Positions 1 to 9,073 of a stretch of DNA of 36,805 bases are shown here, piece by piece. Origin of the DNA: Acidimicrobiales bacterium (GTDB lineage: Bacteria > Actinomycetota > Acidimicrobiia > Acidimicrobiales > Iamiaceae). The stretch spans positions 1 through 36,805 of the forward strand of contig JAGQSO010000091.1 of NCBI GenBank assembly GCA_020439505.1. The letters are read 5' to 3'. The notes below the pieces were generated by a model. That model was not told the origin of the DNA. It saw only the letters and a program-made list of their open reading frames with translations, and made no database searches. Position 1 is the stretch's first letter. Every line of letters starts with the position of its first letter. The position numbers and the translations under genes were made by a program.

Positions 1-339
1 CAGGACTTCCTCGGGCTGACCCTGCTGCCCGCCCTGCGCTCCAACTGCGACGTGGAGGCGGTGGCGGTGGCCCCGGGCCGGGTGGGCCCCGACGCGGCCC
101 GGACCGTGAGCGGGGTGTTCGACGCCGTCGGGGCACGGTCCGACCACGGAGGGGAGGTGACGGTGGTGGCCACCACCGAGGCGACGGTGAGGGAACTGGC
201 CCCGACGGCGCGGAACCTGCGGGAGGTCGTGATCCTCCAGACCTCCCAGGTGGTGCGCACCATTGGTCGGGCGCCCGACTCGGTGGCCGACCACCGCTTG
301 GTGGTCTGGGTTGGCACCGTGGACGCTCCGGTACCGTGA
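1..339 (+). CDS. C-terminal part of an unidentified protein (5' truncated by window edge)
   Basis: The reading frame is open from the first base and ends at TGA 337-339, giving about 112 C-terminal residues. I do not recognise the family. The visible part has short hydrophobic strands alternating with charged turns (for example VTVVATTEATVRELAP and REVVILQTSQVVR), which suggests a soluble alpha/beta domain. No membrane segment is visible. The stop overlaps the GTG start of the next gene as GTGA, so the two are probably translationally coupled and belong to the same surface-polysaccharide operon. An internal ATG/GTG start is possible, but the upstream codons read naturally as protein. Confidence 0.6.
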   Translation, partial: QDFLGLTLLPALRSNCDVEAVAVAPGRVGPDAARTVSGVFDAVGARSDHGGEVTVVATTEATVRELAPTARNLREVVILQTSQVVRTIGRAPDSVADHRLVVWVGTVDAPVP

Positions 340-2249
340 ACGACCGCATGGCCGAACGACACACCGCCTCGCGCCGGAGGCTCCTGGCCGAGGCCGCGGT
401 GGTCGCGGTGGCGGCATGGGTGCTCACCGCCCTGGCCCTTCAGGTGTGGGCGGCCCCGCTCCGGTTGCCGTGGGACACCCGTTCTGACGCCACCTTGATC
501 TCCACCATGGTCAAGAACACCGTCGAGACCGGTTGGTTCACCGAACAGCCACGGCTGGGCGCTCCGTTCGGGCAGGACCTGGCCGACTTCCCCCACGGGG
601 GCGAGACCTTCCAGTTGGCGGCCATGAAAGTGATCACGGCGGTGGTCGGCGACTGGGGTCTGGCCATGAACGTCTACTTCCTGGTCGGGGCCGGAGTGCT
701 GGCGGCGGTCACCCACCTGGTGCTGCGCCATCTGCGTTTCGCTCCGGTGCCGGCGGCGGTCGCGGCGCTGTTGTTCACCGCGCTGCCCTTCCGGTTCGGC
801 CACGGCCAGATGCACCTGTGGCGGTCCACCTTCCTGACCGTGCCGCTGGCCGCCCTGCTGTTGGTGTGGGTCGCCTGCTGGCGGGAACGGTTCCTGGTCG
901 ACCCGGCCGATCCCTCGGTTCGCATCTGGCATCGGGGTGCGCTGCGGGGGCGGCGGGTGCTGTGGGCGCTGGCGATCGCGGTGGTGGTGGCCGGAACCGA
1001 GACGATGACCACCGCCTTCACCATGACCCTGTTGGCCGCCGGGGTGGTCATCGGGGCTGTCCAACATCGCGACCCTCAGCGCCTGGCGGTGGGGGCAGTG
1101 CTGGTGGGGACGATGGTCGCCACCTTCGCCGTCCTCAGCATCCCCACCCTCGCCTACTACGCCGACCACGGGACGAACGAGGTGGCGGCCCGGCGCTTCA
1201 CCACCGAGAGCGAGTGGTACGGCCTCAAGCTGACCCGCCTGATCTTGCCCGAGCCGGGGCACCGGGTGGGAGTGATGTCCGAACTGGGCGAGGCGGCCCA
1301 GGACCAGACGTTGCTGGTGAGTGAGCGGGGACAGGCCCTGGGGATCCTCGGGACCGCGGGTTTCGTGGGCCTGGCCTACGCCGCGGTTACCCGTCGACGC
1401 GCCGCCGCCGGTCCGACCGCGACACCGTGGGACCGCGACGGTCTGCGCGATACCGGGGTGGTTACCACGTTGTTGGCGGTGGCCTTCGGGACCATCGGTG
1501 GCCTGTCGGTGGTGTTGGCGGTGGTCGGGTTCGGGCAGGTCCGGGTCTGGAACCGCATCATGTTGTTCGTCGCGTTCTTCGCCGCCGTCGAGGTGCTCAG
1601 CCGGGTGGAACAGGTTCGTGAGCGCCTCGGCGTCCGGGGATCCACGCTCGCGAGGCCGGCGTGGGCCGCGGTGGCAGCAGTGGTTCTCACCTTCGGCCTG
1701 GTCGACGGCATACCTCCGCCCCGTCAGCCCTACGACGAGATCGAAGCCCGTCACGCCAGCGATAGGTCGTTCGTGGCCGCCATCGACGCCTCGCTGCCCG
1801 ATGGCTCAGCGGTGTTCCAAGTGCCGGTTCTCGACTTCCCCGAGACCGTGCCCCCCGGCCGCATGGTCGACTACGACCCACTGAGGGCCTACCTGGCCGA
1901 CGACGGGTCGCTGCGGTGGAGCTACGGCGCCGTCAAGGGGCGACCCGAGGCCGACTGGCAGGCCAAGGTCCGCGACGAGATCGGACTGGTTGGCTCGCTA
2001 CCCGCATTGCTGGGCCTGGGCTTCGAGGGGATATGGGTCGATACCTGGGGCTACGTGGACGGCACTCCGGCGGCCGAGGAGATCGACGGGCTCTCTGAGG
2101 TCCTGGGGGTGATCCCGATGCGGTCCCCCGACCGCCGGTTCCTGTTCTTCGACCTCAGGCCCTATCGGGCGCGCCTCGGCTGGTCCGACGACGACCTTCG
2201 GGCCGAGACGGAGAGGGTTCTGGGCGTGACGTCACCGGTGGGAGGATGA
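336..2249 (+). CDS. Polytopic membrane protein, GT-C glycosyltransferase-like
   Basis: This 637-residue protein starts at GTG 336, overlapping the previous stop by four bases. One N-terminal membrane helix (about residues 18-38) is followed by an extracytoplasmic loop with acidic residues (LPWDTRSDATL) and then roughly ten more hydrophobic segments up to about residue 450. The last 180 or so residues are a soluble domain. That layout (acidic first loop, many helices, soluble C-terminus) is typical of lipid-linked-sugar-dependent GT-C transferases and related actinobacterial envelope proteins. The class is inferred from architecture; no family-specific motif was identified. The neighbours (WcbI-type, GSCFA, glycosyltransferases, Wzm/Wzt) support a role in building or modifying a surface glycan. 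It could instead be a flippase-like or purely structural membrane protein. Confidence 0.7.
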   Translation: MNDRMAERHTASRRRLLAEAAVVAVAAWVLTALALQVWAAPLRLPWDTRSDATLISTMVKNTVETGWFTEQPRLGAPFGQDLADFPHGGETFQLAAMKVITAVVGDWGLAMNVYFLVGAGVLAAVTHLVLRHLRFAPVPAAVAALLFTALPFRFGHGQMHLWRSTFLTVPLAALLLVWVACWRERFLVDPADPSVRIWHRGALRGRRVLWALAIAVVVAGTETMTTAFTMTLLAAGVVIGAVQHRDPQRLAVGAVLVGTMVATFAVLSIPTLAYYADHGTNEVAARRFTTESEWYGLKLTRLILPEPGHRVGVMSELGEAAQDQTLLVSERGQALGILGTAGFVGLAYAAVTRRRAAAGPTATPWDRDGLRDTGVVTTLLAVAFGTIGGLSVVLAVVGFGQVRVWNRIMLFVAFFAAVEVLSRVEQVRERLGVRGSTLARPAWAAVAAVVLTFGLVDGIPPPRQPYDEIEARHASDRSFVAAIDASLPDGSAVFQVPVLDFPETVPPGRMVDYDPLRAYLADDGSLRWSYGAVKGRPEADWQAKVRDEIGLVGSLPALLGLGFEGIWVDTWGYVDGTPAAEEIDGLSEVLGVIPMRSPDRRFLFFDLRPYRARLGWSDDDLRAETERVLGVTSPVGG

Positions 2250-2253
2250 GCGG

Positions 2254-3126
2254 GTGAGCCGACGAATCGTGGTCACCAGCAACTGTCAACTGGGCGGGCT
2301 GCACGCCGCCCTGTCGGCGATGCTGCCCGACGACGAGGTCATCGCCGTCCCCTACCTGGGGGTCGAGCCTCCCGAGTTGGTCGACCTGCTGCCTGGCGCG
2401 CAGGTTTGGGTTTCGTCGATGCACCCCAGCGAAGCGAGACCGGTGCTCGATCGGCTGGGCTCACCGGCCCAGTTGGTGAGCATCCCCTTGCTGTTGTTCA
2501 CCGGGTTCCACCCCGACATCGTCCACCTCGCCGACCCCGCCGGCGGTGAGGTCGAGTCGGCGGTGGGTGGTTACAGCTCGGCTGTCGTCGGGTGGGGATG
2601 GCGTCAGGGCTGGGACGCCGAGCGAATCATCGACCGATTCACCCCCGCCACCTTCGCCGCCCTGGGGTACCTGTCGGCATGGGAGGGGGGCGTCCGATTG
2701 GCCCGCTACGTGTTCGACGAGGCGGTCTGCGACTTCGAGGGGTGGTTCCTCCCATTGGTGGCCCGGAACCGGGTGTTCATGCTCACCGACAACCACCCCA
2801 CCATCGAGGCTCTGGTGCAGCTCGCCCGGATCGTGGGCCGCCAGGTCGGCGCCGACCCCGCAGCGGTGGCCTACCCGTGGGAGCTGGTGATCCCCGACGG
2901 GCTGCTGGCCACGTCCGCGGTCTGGCCCGTGTACCCGGGGATCTCGGACTCTCAGGATCGCCCCGGTGTCTTCGTGTGGCGGTGTCCCGACGGGGAGCTG
3001 ATCGATCTCGAGACCTTCGTGGTCAGGTCCCTGGCCCTCCTGGCAACCCACGACCCAGCCGAGGTGACGACGTCGCGTTTCGCCAACGACGAACGACTGG
3101 CCGCGACGCTGGGCGGGGGGAGGTGA
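2254..3126 (+). CDS. WcbI-type polysaccharide biosynthesis protein
   Basis: This 290-residue soluble protein starts at GTG 2254, with GGGAGG seven bases upstream overlapping the end of the previous gene. The N-terminus reads RRIVVTSNCQLGGL. The hydrophobic strand followed by SNCQ is the hallmark of the WcbI domain, a family known from capsule loci such as that of Burkholderia and thought to act in acyl modification of capsular sugars. A mid-protein FTGFHPDIVHL and a later MLTDNHPTI segment also resemble the family. The next gene begins three bases after its stop and encodes a GSCFA protein, so the two probably act on the same glycan. The exact reaction cannot be read from sequence. Confidence 0.75.
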   Translation: MSRRIVVTSNCQLGGLHAALSAMLPDDEVIAVPYLGVEPPELVDLLPGAQVWVSSMHPSEARPVLDRLGSPAQLVSIPLLLFTGFHPDIVHLADPAGGEVESAVGGYSSAVVGWGWRQGWDAERIIDRFTPATFAALGYLSAWEGGVRLARYVFDEAVCDFEGWFLPLVARNRVFMLTDNHPTIEALVQLARIVGRQVGADPAAVAYPWELVIPDGLLATSAVWPVYPGISDSQDRPGVFVWRCPDGELIDLETFVVRSLALLATHDPAEVTTSRFANDERLAATLGGGR

Positions 3127-3129
3127 CAG

Positions 3130-4233
3130 ATGGTTGACCGGCCCGACCACCCCTATCGAGACGTCGGCGACCATCAGCGGTGGCACCGCGCCGTGACTTG
3201 GGCCCCTCCGGGGGGCCTCGACCCGGTGACGGCCACCCGTTTCCGCATCGGCCCCGACGACCTCATCGGCACCATGGGTTCCTGCTTCGCCCAGCACCTG
3301 TCGCGCCATCTGGCCCGCTCCGGCCTGGCCTACTTCGTGGCCGAGACCGCCCCCGAGGGGACCGCAGTCGACGACGCCGTCCGCCGTCAGTACGGCACCT
3401 ACTCGGCCCGCTACGGCAACGTCTACACCGTGGCCCAGGCGGTCCAATTGTTCCGCCGGGCCTACGGCGACCTGGTTCCCTCCGAAGGCGCGTGGCCGCG
3501 GGGAGGGGTGCTCGTCGACCCGTTCCGACCCCGGGTGGAGCCCGACGGGTTCGCCGATCGGGCTTCACTGGATGAGGACCGGGCGCGCCATCTCGGCGCG
3601 GTGCGGGAGGTGTTCGAGCGCTCGAGCGTGCTGGTGTTCACGCTGGGACTGACCGAGGCGTGGCGCAGCCGCGCCGACGGCTCGGTGTTCGCCACTGCCC
3701 CCGGGGTGGACGGGGGATCGTGGGATCCCGACCGCTACGAGTTCGTCAACTACGGGGTGGACGAGGTCCGCTCCGACCTCGCCGAGTTCTGCGAGTTGGT
3801 CCGCTCGGTGAACCCGACGGTCCGGATCCTGCTCACCGTGTCGCCGGTACCGCTGGTGGCGACCTATGAGGATCGCCACGTGCTGGTCTCAACGACGGTG
3901 TCCAAGGCGGTGCTTCGGGTGGCGGCCGACGATGCGCTGGCGCGGTTCGACTTCGTCGACTACTTCCCCAGCTACGAGATGATCACGTCGGCGACCGCCA
4001 TCGCCGATCCGTTCGAACCCGATCGTCGCTCGGTGGCCGATCTTGCCGTCGCCCACGTGATGAGGGTCTTCACCCACCATTACGTCGAGGGTCGGGCGTG
4101 GTCGTCGCCTTCGAGCGGCACCTTGGGGGCGGCCGCGGCTCGGGACATGTCCACGGCTGCGGCCGACTACCCGGTGATCTGCGACGAGGAGGCGATCGCC
4201 GCCGCCATGGACGCATCTTCCGGGCCGCCCTGA
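3130..4233 (+). CDS. GSCFA domain protein (SGNH-like)
   Basis: This 367-residue protein has ATG 3130 preceded by GGGGAGG at good spacing. The sequence GTMGSCFAQHLSRHL near residue 45 contains the family-naming GSCFA motif. It is followed by RYGNVYTVAQAVQLF and FTLGLTEAW, also typical of GSCFA proteins. These belong to an SGNH/GDSL-like group often found in polysaccharide loci. Near residue 235, ILLTVSPVPLVATYEDRHV resembles the block with the distal catalytic-type residues. A role in adding or removing acyl groups on a surface glycan, paired with the WcbI-type protein upstream, is inferred and not shown by sequence. There is no signal peptide, so it should act in the cytoplasm. Confidence 0.85.
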   Translation: MVDRPDHPYRDVGDHQRWHRAVTWAPPGGLDPVTATRFRIGPDDLIGTMGSCFAQHLSRHLARSGLAYFVAETAPEGTAVDDAVRRQYGTYSARYGNVYTVAQAVQLFRRAYGDLVPSEGAWPRGGVLVDPFRPRVEPDGFADRASLDEDRARHLGAVREVFERSSVLVFTLGLTEAWRSRADGSVFATAPGVDGGSWDPDRYEFVNYGVDEVRSDLAEFCELVRSVNPTVRILLTVSPVPLVATYEDRHVLVSTTVSKAVLRVAADDALARFDFVDYFPSYEMITSATAIADPFEPDRRSVADLAVAHVMRVFTHHYVEGRAWSSPSSGTLGAAAARDMSTAAADYPVICDEEAIAAAMDASSGPP

Positions 4234-4280
4234 TCATCGTTCCGGTAGGGTCCGGCATCGGCCGAGCGCGGAGAGGTGCG

Positions 4281-6803
4281 ATGCGACGAGCGACGGGCAA
4301 GCGGGTCAAGTTGTCGAGGTTGGTCGCGCTGGCCGCGCTACTGCTCGTGGCGGTGGTGTCCCCACTGGAACAGCCGTCGGCATGGGCGGCGGCGACGCTG
4401 ACGGTTGATCCCTCGGTCGGGTTGATCGACGGACAGGAGGTCACGGTCACGGGCTCGGGTGTCACCGAGATCTCGATCGTGGCCGTCTGCCGGGTGGGGC
4501 TCGACGATGCCACCGCGCAAACATGCGCGTTCGCCCAGGAGTTCGCCGTGGTATCGCCCGACACCGGTGGGCTCTTCACCACCACGCTGCGCGTCCCGGC
4601 CTTGGTCGACGACGGCACCACGATCACCGACTGCCGCTCCGCAGCCTGCGAGGCGGTGCTGCTCGAGTTCTCCAGCGACCTGGGTAGCGGAGTGGTGAGG
4701 GCCCGTCAGGCGGTGACCTTCGATCCCGGCGGTCCGCTCGTTGCCGCTCCGATCGTGTCGGTCACCCCCTCGGGTGGATTGATCGACGGGCAAATGGTGC
4801 ACGTGAACGGGACCGGGTTCGATCCCGATGGATGGGTCTCGGTCAGCCAGTGCGCCACCGATGGGGCCGACTCCGGATGCCGCTACCTGGACGATCTGGA
4901 ACCGGCTCCGTCGGGAGTGCTCGATGTCGACGTGAGGTTGAGGGCCACCATCGCCTTCGGTGACACTCCGGGAGACAGGATCGACTGCCGGTCGGCCACC
5001 ACGACCTGTGAGGTGAGGATCTCCGGGGGGTCCTGGCGGGACCCGGCCCCGGTTCCGGTCAGCTTCGACCCGTCGGCCCCTCTTCTTCCACCCCCGACGC
5101 TGGCGGTGGATCCATCCACCGACCTGGTCGACGGCCAGACGGTGCAGTTCACCGGTTCAGGTTTCCAAGTTGACGAGGTGGTGAGCGTCTTTCAGTGCGG
5201 GCCCACCACCGTCGACGGTGGGACCGAGTGCCGTAGTTCCCTTGGCTCGACCTTGTTGGTCGACGGGTCGGGATCGGTGGCGGGGCCGGTCCGCCTGAGG
5301 ACCATGCTCGGATCGTGGAGCGACGATCCCGCCGAGGCGGTCGATTGCCGACTGGTCACCTGCACGCTCACCGTTGGTAGCGACGGGGAATGGTGGACCC
5401 TGCCGCTCTCCTTCGATCCCGACGCGCCGCTCCTCCCTCCACCCTCGGTGAGCGTGGACCCGACCACCGATCTCGTCGACGGGCAGGTCGTGGATGTGAC
5501 GCTCACCAACTTCGACCCCGACGGCTGGGGCCTGATCGAACTCTGCCGGGTCGGGTCGGACAGCTGTGATCCCGCCACCAGCACCTACGTCGAGATCGAA
5601 CTAGTCGATCCGACCGTGGCCCAGCTCCAGGTGTACGGGACGTTCGCCACCTACACCGACTGGGTTGACTGCCGCGTGGCGCCGGGCTGTGAGATCCGGG
5701 TGACCGACGGGATGAGCTACAGCATCGACTCGGTGCCGGTCTCCTTCGGCCCGCCGCCGGTGTCGCGGGGGCGGTTCATCGATCCCGTGTTCGACGATGT
5801 CGACGTCCGTCACGACGTGGTGTACCGCACCACCACCGACCACCTGGGTCGTACCGTCGATCTGAAGATGGACATCTACCAGCCGGTCGGGGACACCCTG
5901 GCTCGTCGCCCGGTGGTCATGTGGATGCACGGCGGCTGGTTCATCTTCGGGGACAAGTCCTCGATTTCGCCCTATGCCGAGGCTTCGGCCCGGCGGGGCT
6001 ACGTGGGGGTTTCGCTCCAGTACCGCCTTCGCCCCGACATCAGCACCTCTGACCTGGCGGCGGTGGTCGGTGCAGCCCGGGATGCCCGCGTCGATGCCGC
6101 CGCCGCGGTGGACTGGCTTGCGGCCAACGCGGACGACCTCAGGATCGATCCCCGAGCGATCATGGTCGGCGGCTACTCCGCCGGTGGGGTGTTGAGCTGG
6201 AACCTGGCCTACCCCGATGAGGCTCAGGGCGAGAGGCAACCGGGGGTGGCGGCCGCTGCTCCGATCGCGGGGGTCCCCTTTGCGTGGCCCGAGCCCGGTG
6301 ATCCACCGGTGATCGGGTTCCACGCCGCCAACGACGACACCGTGCCGCCCAGCGGGGGGCGCGAGAAGTGCGCGGCCGCGGTCTACATCGGGTTGGTGTG
6401 CCGATGGAACGAGTACCCCGACGGGGGGCACGGCATCGTGTCCTCCCGGTTCCGAGACATCGTGGAGCGGAGCCACCTGTTCTTCTACGACCAGGTGCTG
6501 ATGCCCCTGGGCTACGACCCCGGAACAGGCCCGGAGAAGCCACCGTCGGAGCGACCGAGGCCGACCGTCACCGTCCCACCGTCAACGTTCGAACCCCCCT
6601 CGACGACCAAACCGACGGGGTCCACGACCACCGAACCGACGGCGTCGACATCGGTTCCTGGCCTCCCTGGCTCGTTCCCGACCACGACAACGCCGACGTC
6701 GTCGACGTCCACGGTCCCAGGGCGACCGGGGCTTGTTCCCGCACCGGTGTTCCCTGCCGCTCCAGCGCAGGCTCGGTCGGGGCGGCCCAGCTTCACCGGC
6801 TGA
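4281..6803 (+). CDS. Secreted esterase with four neocarzinostatin-like repeats
   Basis: I start at ATG 4281 (GAGAGG just upstream; a typical signal peptide follows, RRATGKRVK then a hydrophobic core and AWA-AA), giving 840 residues. The open frame extends further upstream but reads as non-protein. Four repeats of about 115 residues (near 38-157, 158-271, 272-387, 388-493) each begin like LTVDPSVGLIDGQEVTVTG. Each carries two Cys pairs (C..C, then DCR..C) and ends VSFDP, matching the neocarzinostatin apoprotein fold. An alpha/beta hydrolase follows (about 493-748): HGGW oxyanion motif, nucleophile GYSAGG, Asp in AANDDTVPP and His in DGGHG. The tail is Thr/Ser/Pro-rich with no sortase motif. 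The repeats may bind wall polymer or substrate; that is inference. It is last in the plus-strand operon. Confidence 0.85.
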   Translation: MRRATGKRVKLSRLVALAALLLVAVVSPLEQPSAWAAATLTVDPSVGLIDGQEVTVTGSGVTEISIVAVCRVGLDDATAQTCAFAQEFAVVSPDTGGLFTTTLRVPALVDDGTTITDCRSAACEAVLLEFSSDLGSGVVRARQAVTFDPGGPLVAAPIVSVTPSGGLIDGQMVHVNGTGFDPDGWVSVSQCATDGADSGCRYLDDLEPAPSGVLDVDVRLRATIAFGDTPGDRIDCRSATTTCEVRISGGSWRDPAPVPVSFDPSAPLLPPPTLAVDPSTDLVDGQTVQFTGSGFQVDEVVSVFQCGPTTVDGGTECRSSLGSTLLVDGSGSVAGPVRLRTMLGSWSDDPAEAVDCRLVTCTLTVGSDGEWWTLPLSFDPDAPLLPPPSVSVDPTTDLVDGQVVDVTLTNFDPDGWGLIELCRVGSDSCDPATSTYVEIELVDPTVAQLQVYGTFATYTDWVDCRVAPGCEIRVTDGMSYSIDSVPVSFGPPPVSRGRFIDPVFDDVDVRHDVVYRTTTDHLGRTVDLKMDIYQPVGDTLARRPVVMWMHGGWFIFGDKSSISPYAEASARRGYVGVSLQYRLRPDISTSDLAAVVGAARDARVDAAAAVDWLAANADDLRIDPRAIMVGGYSAGGVLSWNLAYPDEAQGERQPGVAAAAPIAGVPFAWPEPGDPPVIGFHAANDDTVPPSGGREKCAAAVYIGLVCRWNEYPDGGHGIVSSRFRDIVERSHLFFYDQVLMPLGYDPGTGPEKPPSERPRPTVTVPPSTFEPPSTTKPTGSTTTEPTASTSVPGLPGSFPTTTTPTSSTSTVPGRPGLVPAPVFPAAPAQARSGRPSFTG

Positions 6804-6825
6804 TTCCCGGCCGCCGGCGCGGGAA
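6804..6825. terminator. Hairpin between convergent genes
   Basis: TTCCCG (6804-6809) pairs with CGGGAA (6820-6825), with further possible G-C pairs inside. It lies directly after the esterase stop and before the end of the convergent ABC ATPase gene, so it could end transcription from both sides. There is no T-tract, which weakens the call. Confidence 0.45.
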
Positions 6826-6830
6826 CTGGC

Positions 6831-8126
6831 TCAGAACCCGGTGCCGTGGAAGAAGTGGACGATGGTGGGTTCGAACGCCGCGTAGCCCCGATGGGCGTCG
6901 TGCTGGACCACCTCGAAACCCGCTCCGTCGTCGGAGCGGTCGAACACCTGGCCTCCGGCTCGGTTGGTGATGATCACCGACACCGAGAACTGGCCGTCCA
7001 GCAACGGCACCCGGGGCAGGTCGAAGCAGACCGCTCCCACGCCGTTCACGGTCACGATCGGCTGCTCGAGAATCTCGGTGTCGGTGGCGTAGACGATGTT
7101 CTGCCCTCGGTCTCGGATCTCCAGGGTGAAGGCCACGTCGGGGATGCGTTCGGGTGCCACGTAGTCGACCCGGATCCGCAGGGGCTCGTTGGGTTCGAGG
7201 AACCGGGCCTCGGTGGTGGGGTACTCACAGGACACCTTGGTGATCTCGACGACCTTGCCGTCGGAGGTGGCCAAACGCGAGTCGGTCTCGACCGGAGGAC
7301 CCGACCATTCGGTGCCCTCCACCGCGGCGAGCACCGGAGCGGGCTCCGCGGGCATCGGTGGCTCGGCTGCGAGGTCGGGTGCCGCGATCCCCCTGCGTTC
7401 CAGGGACTCGCGCAACAACCGGATCGCCTCGCCCGGTTCGGCCACCCCGACCAGTTGGCCGTGGTCGAGCACCGCGGCTCGGTCGGCGAGCTGGCGGACC
7501 AGGTCGGCCGCGTGGGAGACCAACAAGATGGTGCGCCCGTCGGCCTGGAGGCGCTTGACCCGCTCGATGCACTTGCGTTGGAACGCCTCGTCGCCCACCG
7601 CCAGGACCTCGTCGACCAGCAGCACCTCGGGTTCGACGTTGATGGCCACCGCGAAGCCCAGGCGGGCGTACATGCCCGACGAGTAGTGCTTGACCTGGTT
7701 GTCGATGAACTCCTCGAGCTCGGCGAAGGCCACGATGTCGTCGAAGATGCGGTCGATCTGGCTGGCCGAGAACCCCAGGATCGACCCGTTCAGGTAGATG
7801 TTCTCCCGGCCGGTCAGGTCGGGGTGGAAACCGGCACCCAACTCCAACAAGGCGGCTAAGCGGCCTCGGGCCACGATCCTTCCGCTGGTGGGGCGAAGGG
7901 TCCCGGCCACGCACTTGAGCAGGGTGGACTTGCCCGAGCCGTTGTGGCCCAGCAGGGCGAAGGTCTCACCCTGGTTGACCTCGAAGGACACGTCGTCGAG
8001 GGCCTTGAACACCTCGTGGGGGTTGCGGCCGACCCGGATGAGTCGCTCCTTGGCCGACTGGGACTTCTCCCGGTAGATCTTGAAGCTCTTGGTGACGTGC
8101 TCCACCGTGATGGCGACCTCGGCCAT
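6831..8126 (-). CDS. Wzt/TagH-type ABC transporter ATPase with C-terminal recognition domain
   Basis: This 431-residue protein is the ATPase of a polysaccharide exporter acting at the inner face of the membrane. Walker A is GHNGSGKST (about 60-68), the ABC signature is YSSGMYARLGFAVA (about 148-161) and Walker B is EVLLVDEVLAVGD (about 167-179). This is the pattern of the Wzt/TagH/KpsT group. After the ATPase (about 240) comes a linker and a beta-rich extension (about 285-431, with FTLEIRDRGQNIVYATDTE) matching the C-terminal domain that in Wzt proteins recognises the finished glycan end. ATG 8126 overlaps the permease stop (TGATG), so the two are translationally coupled. The extension implies selective export of end-modified chains. 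Confidence 0.93.
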   Translation of the reverse strand: MAEVAITVEHVTKSFKIYREKSQSAKERLIRVGRNPHEVFKALDDVSFEVNQGETFALLGHNGSGKSTLLKCVAGTLRPTSGRIVARGRLAALLELGAGFHPDLTGRENIYLNGSILGFSASQIDRIFDDIVAFAELEEFIDNQVKHYSSGMYARLGFAVAINVEPEVLLVDEVLAVGDEAFQRKCIERVKRLQADGRTILLVSHAADLVRQLADRAAVLDHGQLVGVAEPGEAIRLLRESLERRGIAAPDLAAEPPMPAEPAPVLAAVEGTEWSGPPVETDSRLATSDGKVVEITKVSCEYPTTEARFLEPNEPLRIRVDYVAPERIPDVAFTLEIRDRGQNIVYATDTEILEQPIVTVNGVGAVCFDLPRVPLLDGQFSVSVIITNRAGGQVFDRSDDGAGFEVVQHDAHRGYAAFEPTIVHFFHGTGF

Positions 8127-9064
8127 CAGATCTCCTCGGCGAAGTTGTCTTCGAGCCGGCTGAACAGGGCGAGGGCCCCGTAGAGCAGGACCAGCGACAC
8201 CACGCCGGTGACCGCCAGGTGGGTCAGGTACCAGCCCATGTCATGAGGGGGGATGGCGGGGATGAAGTTGGGGTCGGCCAGTTCGGCCGGCGTCGGGTCG
8301 GCCGGGTTGTAGAGCGTCCGCTGGAAGGTGACGACCACGGTGAGCACAGGGTTGAGGGCCGCGATGAGCTCGCCGTTGGGACCGAAGCGGTCGACGAGCT
8401 TGTTGGCCACCATGCCGTAGCTGTAGGCCACCGCCGACAGCCAGAACCAGGCCAACAGGGCCACCTCCAAGAGGTGTTGGGTGTCCCTCAGGTAGACGTT
8501 CACCGCGCTCAGCGCGATGGCCAGCGCGCTGCAGAACACCACCAGCACCACCAGGCCCAGCACGAACACCGGGATGTACTCGAGGGCTGGCATCCGGCGG
8601 AACGCCAACAGTGCCCCGATCAACACCAGGCTCTGCAACAAGAAGTGGACCATGGCGGCCAGGATCGAGGCGACCACCAGGGACTCCCGGGGGAACCACA
8701 CCTTGGTGACCAGTTGGGCGTTGGCGACGATGGCCGAAGTCCCCGCCGACAGCCCGGTGCTGAACAGGTTCCAGGCCAGCAGGCCCGACAGGAAGAACAG
8801 GCCGTAGTAGGCGATGTTGACGTCCAGAACCTCGCCGAAAACCCATGAGAACACCACCAGGTACATCAGCGGGTTGAGCAGCGACCAGGCGAAGCCCAGA
8901 ACGCTGTTCTTGTACTTGACCTTCAGTTCCTTGCGGGTGAGGTTCCCGACGAGTTCCCGGTACTGCCAGAGGTGACGGAGGCGTTCGGTCGGCCGGGGTC
9001 GCTTGGAGACCTCCAACGCCGGCGACAGGTCGGCGTTGGCAGGCTTGGTGAGGGTGTCGACCAC
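8126..9064 (-). CDS. Wzm/TagG-type ABC-2 polysaccharide permease
   Basis: This 312-residue membrane protein begins with a cytoplasmic N-terminus and the typical entry sequence LWQYRELVGNLTRKELKVKYKNSVLGFAWSLLNP. Six hydrophobic segments follow in the layout of ABC-2 exporters. It would form the channel through which the ATPase encoded next pushes an undecaprenyl-linked glycan. The stop overlaps the ATPase start by one base. It lies nine bases downstream of the tandem glycosyltransferase gene and appears to be part of the minus-strand operon running from the methyltransferase at 14105. Confidence 0.93.
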   Translation of the reverse strand: MVDTLTKPANADLSPALEVSKRPRPTERLRHLWQYRELVGNLTRKELKVKYKNSVLGFAWSLLNPLMYLVVFSWVFGEVLDVNIAYYGLFFLSGLLAWNLFSTGLSAGTSAIVANAQLVTKVWFPRESLVVASILAAMVHFLLQSLVLIGALLAFRRMPALEYIPVFVLGLVVLVVFCSALAIALSAVNVYLRDTQHLLEVALLAWFWLSAVAYSYGMVANKLVDRFGPNGELIAALNPVLTVVVTFQRTLYNPADPTPAELADPNFIPAIPPHDMGWYLTHLAVTGVVSLVLLYGALALFSRLEDNFAEEI

Positions 9065-9073
9065 GGAGCGAGG

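Noticed and set aside
4098..4280. Upstream extension of the esterase frame
   Set aside because: It overlaps the GSCFA gene, and the signal peptide begins at 4281 with its own ribosome site.
6846..7859. Long antisense open frames (also 8972-10255, 16025-17602, 18016-20172, 25411-26745, 31693-33276)
   Set aside because: All lie opposite well-supported genes. Their composition (His/Arg/Gly/Pro-rich, no domains) is the usual shadow of high-GC codon bias.
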